Under the pieces are notes generated by a model. That model saw nothing but the letters and a program-made list of their open reading frames with translations. It made no database searches and was not told the origin of the DNA. Of a stretch of DNA of 16,305 bases, positions 13,631 through 16,305 are shown one piece after another; position 1 is the first letter of the stretch; each line of letters begins with the position of its first letter. A program made the position numbers and the translations under genes. Origin of the DNA: Alistipes sp. (GTDB lineage: Bacteria > Bacteroidota > Bacteroidia > Bacteroidales > Rikenellaceae); NCBI GenBank assembly GCA_020026435.1, contig JAHHQK010000045.1, forward strand, positions 1-16,305. The letters run 5' to 3'.

Positions 13631-14743
13631 ATGAAAAAAAATCTTTTTGTTGCAGCCCTCGCCGGTGCTGCTCTGATGGTCTCCTGCGGAGACAACAAAG
13701 AGGGCATCCGCATGGGTAGCCTCTCCTCGGACTTCGACTCGTTGTCGTATGCCCTGGGTGCCAACATCGCCTTCGGACTGAACTACGAGATGAACGACAT
13801 CCCGTTCGACTACAAAACCATCGCCAAGGGTCTCCAGGAGCAGGCTCTGGGCAAGGCTTCGGAGGATCACGACAAGTCGATCGAGAATCTCCGCGAATAT
13901 TTCATGACCAAGCGCGGTGAGCGCAGCGCCGCCATCGCCGCCAAGCGTCAGGCTGCCGACAGCGCACGTCTGGCCCAGGGCGATTCGACCAAGGTGGAGT
14001 ATCCCCAGGCCGATCCCGATATGTTCGAGAGCGAAGAGGAGCGCACGCAGCTTTCCTACTCACTGGGTTCGGACATCGGTTTCAACATTGCACAGAGCAA
14101 GCTGCCCCTCCAGCTGGTATGGGTTTGCGAGGCTATCCAGAACGTCCGCGACAACGCCCCCAAGATGAATGAGCAGCAGGTAGGCGCCTACCTCCAGAAC
14201 TACTTCATGGTGAAGGTTCCCGCCGAGAACGCCGCCGCATCGAAGGCATGGTTGGAGCAGATCGAGAAGAAGTCGGGTGTGAAGAAGACCGCTTCGGGCC
14301 TGCTCTACAAGGTTGAGAAGATGGGTGACGAGAGCGTCATGGCCAAGAATCCCCAGGACGTTGTGAAGGTGCACTACACGGGCCGCACACGCAAGGGTGT
14401 GGTATTCGATTCGTCGATCTTCAAGAACCGCTCGAAGGAGCAGCAGGAGATGCTCAAGAAGCAGCGTCCCGATGATTTCGACAAGGACGAGCCCATCGAG
14501 TTCGCTCTGAACCGCGTGATCCCCGGCTGGACCGAGGGTATGATGCTCGTCGGCAAGGGTGGTAAGATCACGCTGTGGATCCCCTCCGAGCTGGCTTACG
14601 GCAGCCGTGGTGCAGGCCGCGACATCGGCCCCAACGAGGCCCTGGAGTTCGAGGTCGAACTGATCGACGTCACTCCCTACGAGGAGCCCAAAGCCGTGCC
14701 CGCTGAGGAGAAGGCCGAGGTAAAAGCCGAGGAGAAGAAATAA
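13631..14743 (+). CDS. FKBP-type peptidyl-prolyl isomerase lipoprotein with tandem N-domains
   Basis: A 370-residue periplasmic lipoprotein: MKKNLFVAALAGAALMVSC with the lipidated Cys at 19. Two copies of the FkpA-type dimerisation domain follow, marked by LSYALGANIAFGLN (38-51) and LSYSLGSDIGFNIA (141-154). A complete FKBP domain covers about 220-347 with YTGRTRKGVVFDSS (249-262), VIPGWTEGMML (296-306), IPSELAYGSRG (317-327) and EFEVELIDV. Catalytic Asp260, Trp300 and Tyr323 are present. A charged insert (264-287, KNRSKEQQEM onward) splits FDSS from the next strand, and a K/E/A tail (352-370) ends the protein. It has its own promoter and a strong terminator. The paired arrangement with the upstream FKBP suggests an old duplication. 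Confidence 0.92.
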   Translation: MKKNLFVAALAGAALMVSCGDNKEGIRMGSLSSDFDSLSYALGANIAFGLNYEMNDIPFDYKTIAKGLQEQALGKASEDHDKSIENLREYFMTKRGERSAAIAAKRQAADSARLAQGDSTKVEYPQADPDMFESEEERTQLSYSLGSDIGFNIAQSKLPLQLVWVCEAIQNVRDNAPKMNEQQVGAYLQNYFMVKVPAENAAASKAWLEQIEKKSGVKKTASGLLYKVEKMGDESVMAKNPQDVVKVHYTGRTRKGVVFDSSIFKNRSKEQQEMLKKQRPDDFDKDEPIEFALNRVIPGWTEGMMLVGKGGKITLWIPSELAYGSRGAGRDIGPNEALEFEVELIDVTPYEEPKAVPAEEKAEVKAEEKK

Positions 14744-14766
14744 TTCCCGGAATAAATATCCCACAC

Positions 14767-14802
14767 AAAAAGGTGACTGCTCAGAGAGCAGTCACCTTTT
14801 TT
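14767..14802 (+). terminator. Strong terminator after the second FKBP gene
   Basis: AAAAAGGTGACTGCTC and GAGCAGTCACCTTTTT pair perfectly over 16 bp around a 3-nt loop, with a six-T run. The A-run on the other side would also allow termination of minus-strand transcripts. Confidence 0.95.
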
Positions 14803-15329
14803 ATGTCCGATAGCTCTTGGTGGATTCTGCCTTCGGATTCCCGTGCCGCCATGATATTTTTCGGGATTGCCACCTTGCGCACTTTCTATCACTGCGGCGT
14901 GTGGCGTCTCCCTTTTTCGCCCACTCACCACCGTTGCTTGCAGGCGTCTTGTCCGAGGGGCAAAGATGCTCCTTTACCCGCCTCGTTTTTCAGCCTTGTT
15001 CCGGGACTTTCAAGCCACGGCCGAGCAGCACCCAGGATCTACACCCGCTCACTGTTTCACCTCGCAAAATCGCCCGAAAAGACACCTTGCCAAAGGATTC
15101 TCCCCGGATTATCCATAGAAGACTACGCCCGAAGGCTTCAACCTTAAAAATCCAACCGGGACACACCGAAAGACACACTTCGGAAATATCCCTTGGGGGG
15201 ACAACTTCGGCCGAAACCGATTCCGCCGCCCTCTCCCTCAAGAATGCCCATAGAAAAGCCCAAAATACCTCTCGCAAACGCACTCCTTGCAGGAATGTTC
15301 CCACGAAAAAGGTACAAGATTGCCCCACG
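14803..15329. other. Gene-free spacer between convergent transcription units
   Basis: About 527 bp between two terminators with no supported gene. Open frames on both strands give low-complexity products with no recognisable domain. A 10-bp palindrome TTCGGCCGAA lies at 15206-15215. Several CCGA words are present but with no clear period. I saw no tRNA or known RNA signature. Confidence 0.5.
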
Positions 15330-15364
15330 AAAAAAAATCCGCCTGCCCCATAGGACAAGCGGAT
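15330..15364 (-). terminator. Rho-independent terminator of the DUF3127 gene
   Basis: On the minus strand ATCCGCTTGTCC (15364-15353) pairs with GGGCAGGCGGAT (15348-15337) over 12 bp, including two G-U pairs, with a 4-nt loop and eight T (15337-15330). It lies 21 nt after the stop. Confidence 0.92.
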
Positions 15365-15385
15365 ATTTCAATGTTCAACGACGGC

Positions 15386-15751
15386 TTAGAACGGCAGATC
15401 GTCGGTTTCGGGCGTCGAGGCATAAGCAGGCTCCTCGCTGCCGAAGGGCGGCATCTCGGGCATCGGGGGCACGGCGGGTTCCGAGACCTTCTCCTGCAAA
15501 CGCCAGGCACGGATATCGGTGTACCAACGCTCCTTGTACTCTCGCGACTCGACATTGACCGACACCTTATACTCGGCACCGACCTTCAGACGGGCCACAT
15601 CGTCGGGTTTGTTGAAGAACGTCACGCAGATTTTGTGCGAGAACGTACCCTCGGGGACATCAAAAACGACATCCTGACGCTGCCACTCACCGCGGGCCGA
15701 AGTACCCTTGAGGACGGGCAGGATTTTGAAAACTGTTCCTTCAAATTCCAT
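15386..15751 (-). CDS. DUF3127 protein, SSB-like OB fold with acidic C-terminal tip
   Basis: A 121-residue cytoplasmic protein. Residues 1-85 match the Bacteroidota DUF3127 pattern: MEFEGTVFKILPVLKGTSAR, WQRQDVVFDVPE, ICVTFFN, LKVGAEYKVSVNVESREYK and RWYTDIRAWRL, a small beta-barrel expected to bind nucleic acid. Residues 90-113 are a P/E/S-rich flexible linker and the last residues are TDDLPF, close to the DDxxPF tip by which bacterial SSB recruits partners. It is not the canonical ssb gene by sequence, so I give no symbol. The ATG at 15751 is supported by the promoter box at 15787-15794 and by the family start; an in-frame ATG at 15934 lies upstream of that box. It is transcribed alone and ends at the terminator 15330-15364. 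Confidence 0.88.
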   Translation of the reverse strand: MEFEGTVFKILPVLKGTSARGEWQRQDVVFDVPEGTFSHKICVTFFNKPDDVARLKVGAEYKVSVNVESREYKERWYTDIRAWRLQEKVSEPAVPPMPEMPPFGSEEPAYASTPETDDLPF

Positions 15752-15786
15752 ATTAGTGCTGATTGATTTGATTTCCTTGATTTGCA

Positions 15787-15794
15787 CAAAGGTA
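15787..15794 (-). promoter_or_regulatory. Promoter -7 box for the DUF3127 gene
   Basis: Minus-strand TACCTTTG matches TAnnTTTG; initiation near 15780 leaves a leader of about 29 nt. A TTTG is present 12 nt upstream, closer than the usual 19. Confidence 0.65.
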
Positions 15795-15836
15795 GTAAAA
15801 AAGGGACAAATTAACGTCATAAATCGTCCCTGCATT

Positions 15837-16190
15837 CCAACATTTCCCAAAATTCCGATCTCGGCTCTCCACTTCGACTTTCCCCGTCCGCATCCATTTA
15901 CTCCCCAGCCCTCAGCCGCCCCCTTTTCCGCCAACGACCGCCACTCCTACTCCGACAAATTTTCCACTCCTCCCCCGATAATTCTTTTCCTCGCCGACAA
16001 TTTCCCCACATACCGATCACCTCTCCCCGCTCCGACTATTTTCTTTTCCGCCGACTGTACCCTTCTCCCCTACCGCTCCATCCCTCTCGCACTGATGATT
16101 CTCTTTCCCACGACACATGATCTTATGCCCACCGCCCCTCGCCCCTTTTCATTCACCAATAATCCCTTTCCACTTGCTCTCCGCCCCGAA
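15837..16190. repeat. Degenerate tandem array with 19-nt period (CCGA-headed units)
   Basis: CCGA-type words recur at 15952, 15975, 15994, 16013, 16032, 16051, 16073 (CCGC) and 16092 (CTGA): spacings 23, 19, 19, 19, 19, 22, 19. Unit bodies are related, for example CCGATAATTCTTTTCCTCG, CCGACAATTTCCCCACATA and CCGACTATTTTCTTTTCCG, giving a loose consensus CCGAC-N-ATTTTC-TTTTCC-N. Weaker units can be placed on the left at 15837, 15855, 15874, 15894, 15916 and 15934 and on the right at 16110, 16132 and 16156 (spacings 18-24). Because 19 is not a multiple of 3 and no frame is open throughout, it is not a coding repeat. The core (15952-16109) is the firm part. Confidence 0.65.
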
Positions 16191-16305
16191 GCCACTCCCC
16201 GCGACTCTCCGCCACAACTGCTTCCCCTATCTGTCCCCCATCATCTCTTTCCTTTTCCCCAATTCAGCCTTCTTCCCCTTCAGTCCAATCCTCTTTTTTC
16301 ATTTC
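16191..16305. other. Pyrimidine-rich sequence to the window edge
   Basis: No gene, RNA or promoter box recognised. The plus strand stays strongly C+T rich (48 of 60 bases in 16201-16260 by eye) beyond the readable part of the array. Whatever gene follows lies outside the window. Confidence 0.5.

Noticed and set aside
15144..15558. Overlapping open frames on both strands around 15144-15558
   Set aside because: They cover the terminator and the end of the DUF3127 gene, and their translations look like noncoding sequence.
15837..16190. CRISPR array
   Set aside because: Units are degenerate, have no distinct spacers, and the 19-nt period is far too short.

Overview
The window comes from a Bacteroidota chromosome, most likely Alistipes or another Rikenellaceae. 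Evidence: the genes are GC-rich; the 5' leaders repeatedly carry the Bacteroidota -7 promoter box TAnnTTTG, twice with TTTG 19 nt upstream; Shine-Dalgarno sequences are weak or absent; and several lineage-marker families are present (DUF4295 next to bL28/bL33, DUF3127, FKBP lipoproteins with FkpA-type N-domains). The genus is an inference from gene content and composition.

Left part (1-4486, all minus strand). The window opens inside rny (RNase Y; only its N-terminal anchor and coiled coil are visible). Upstream of it lies a probable 6S RNA (ssrS), defined by a long closing stem that ends in a U-run. A 600-bp pyrimidine-rich gene-free stretch follows, then zapA with a small coiled-coil partner gene that has a textbook promoter. 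Next come rimO (S12 methylthiotransferase) and ftsY (SRP receptor), which overlap by 14 nt.

Centre (4487-9161). A plus-strand gene for an exported two-domain protein sits between ftsY and the ribosomal-protein cluster rpmB-rpmG-DUF4295, which lies on the minus strand. The convergent spacer between that gene and the cluster is packed with inverted repeats. cinA and a class-2-type dihydroorotate dehydrogenase gene (pyrD) follow. The PyrD active-site loop is strikingly non-canonical.

Right part (9162-14802). pdxB (minus) is divergent from a plus-strand run: an arginase/agmatinase-family enzyme, nhaA, and an FKBP lipoprotein that starts inside the nhaA stop codon. A second, larger FKBP lipoprotein has its own promoter and a perfect terminator.

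Right edge (14803-16305). A 527-bp gene-free stretch precedes a minus-strand DUF3127 gene (OB-fold/SSB-like, ending DDLPF). Upstream of that gene is about 470 bp of strongly pyrimidine-biased DNA containing a degenerate array with a 19-nt period, the most unexplained signal in the window.

Most genes are housekeeping: RNA decay, division, protein targeting, ribosome parts and modification, pyridine nucleotide, pyrimidine and B6 metabolism, ion homeostasis and envelope protein folding. No insertion sequence, CRISPR array, tRNA or rRNA was seen.
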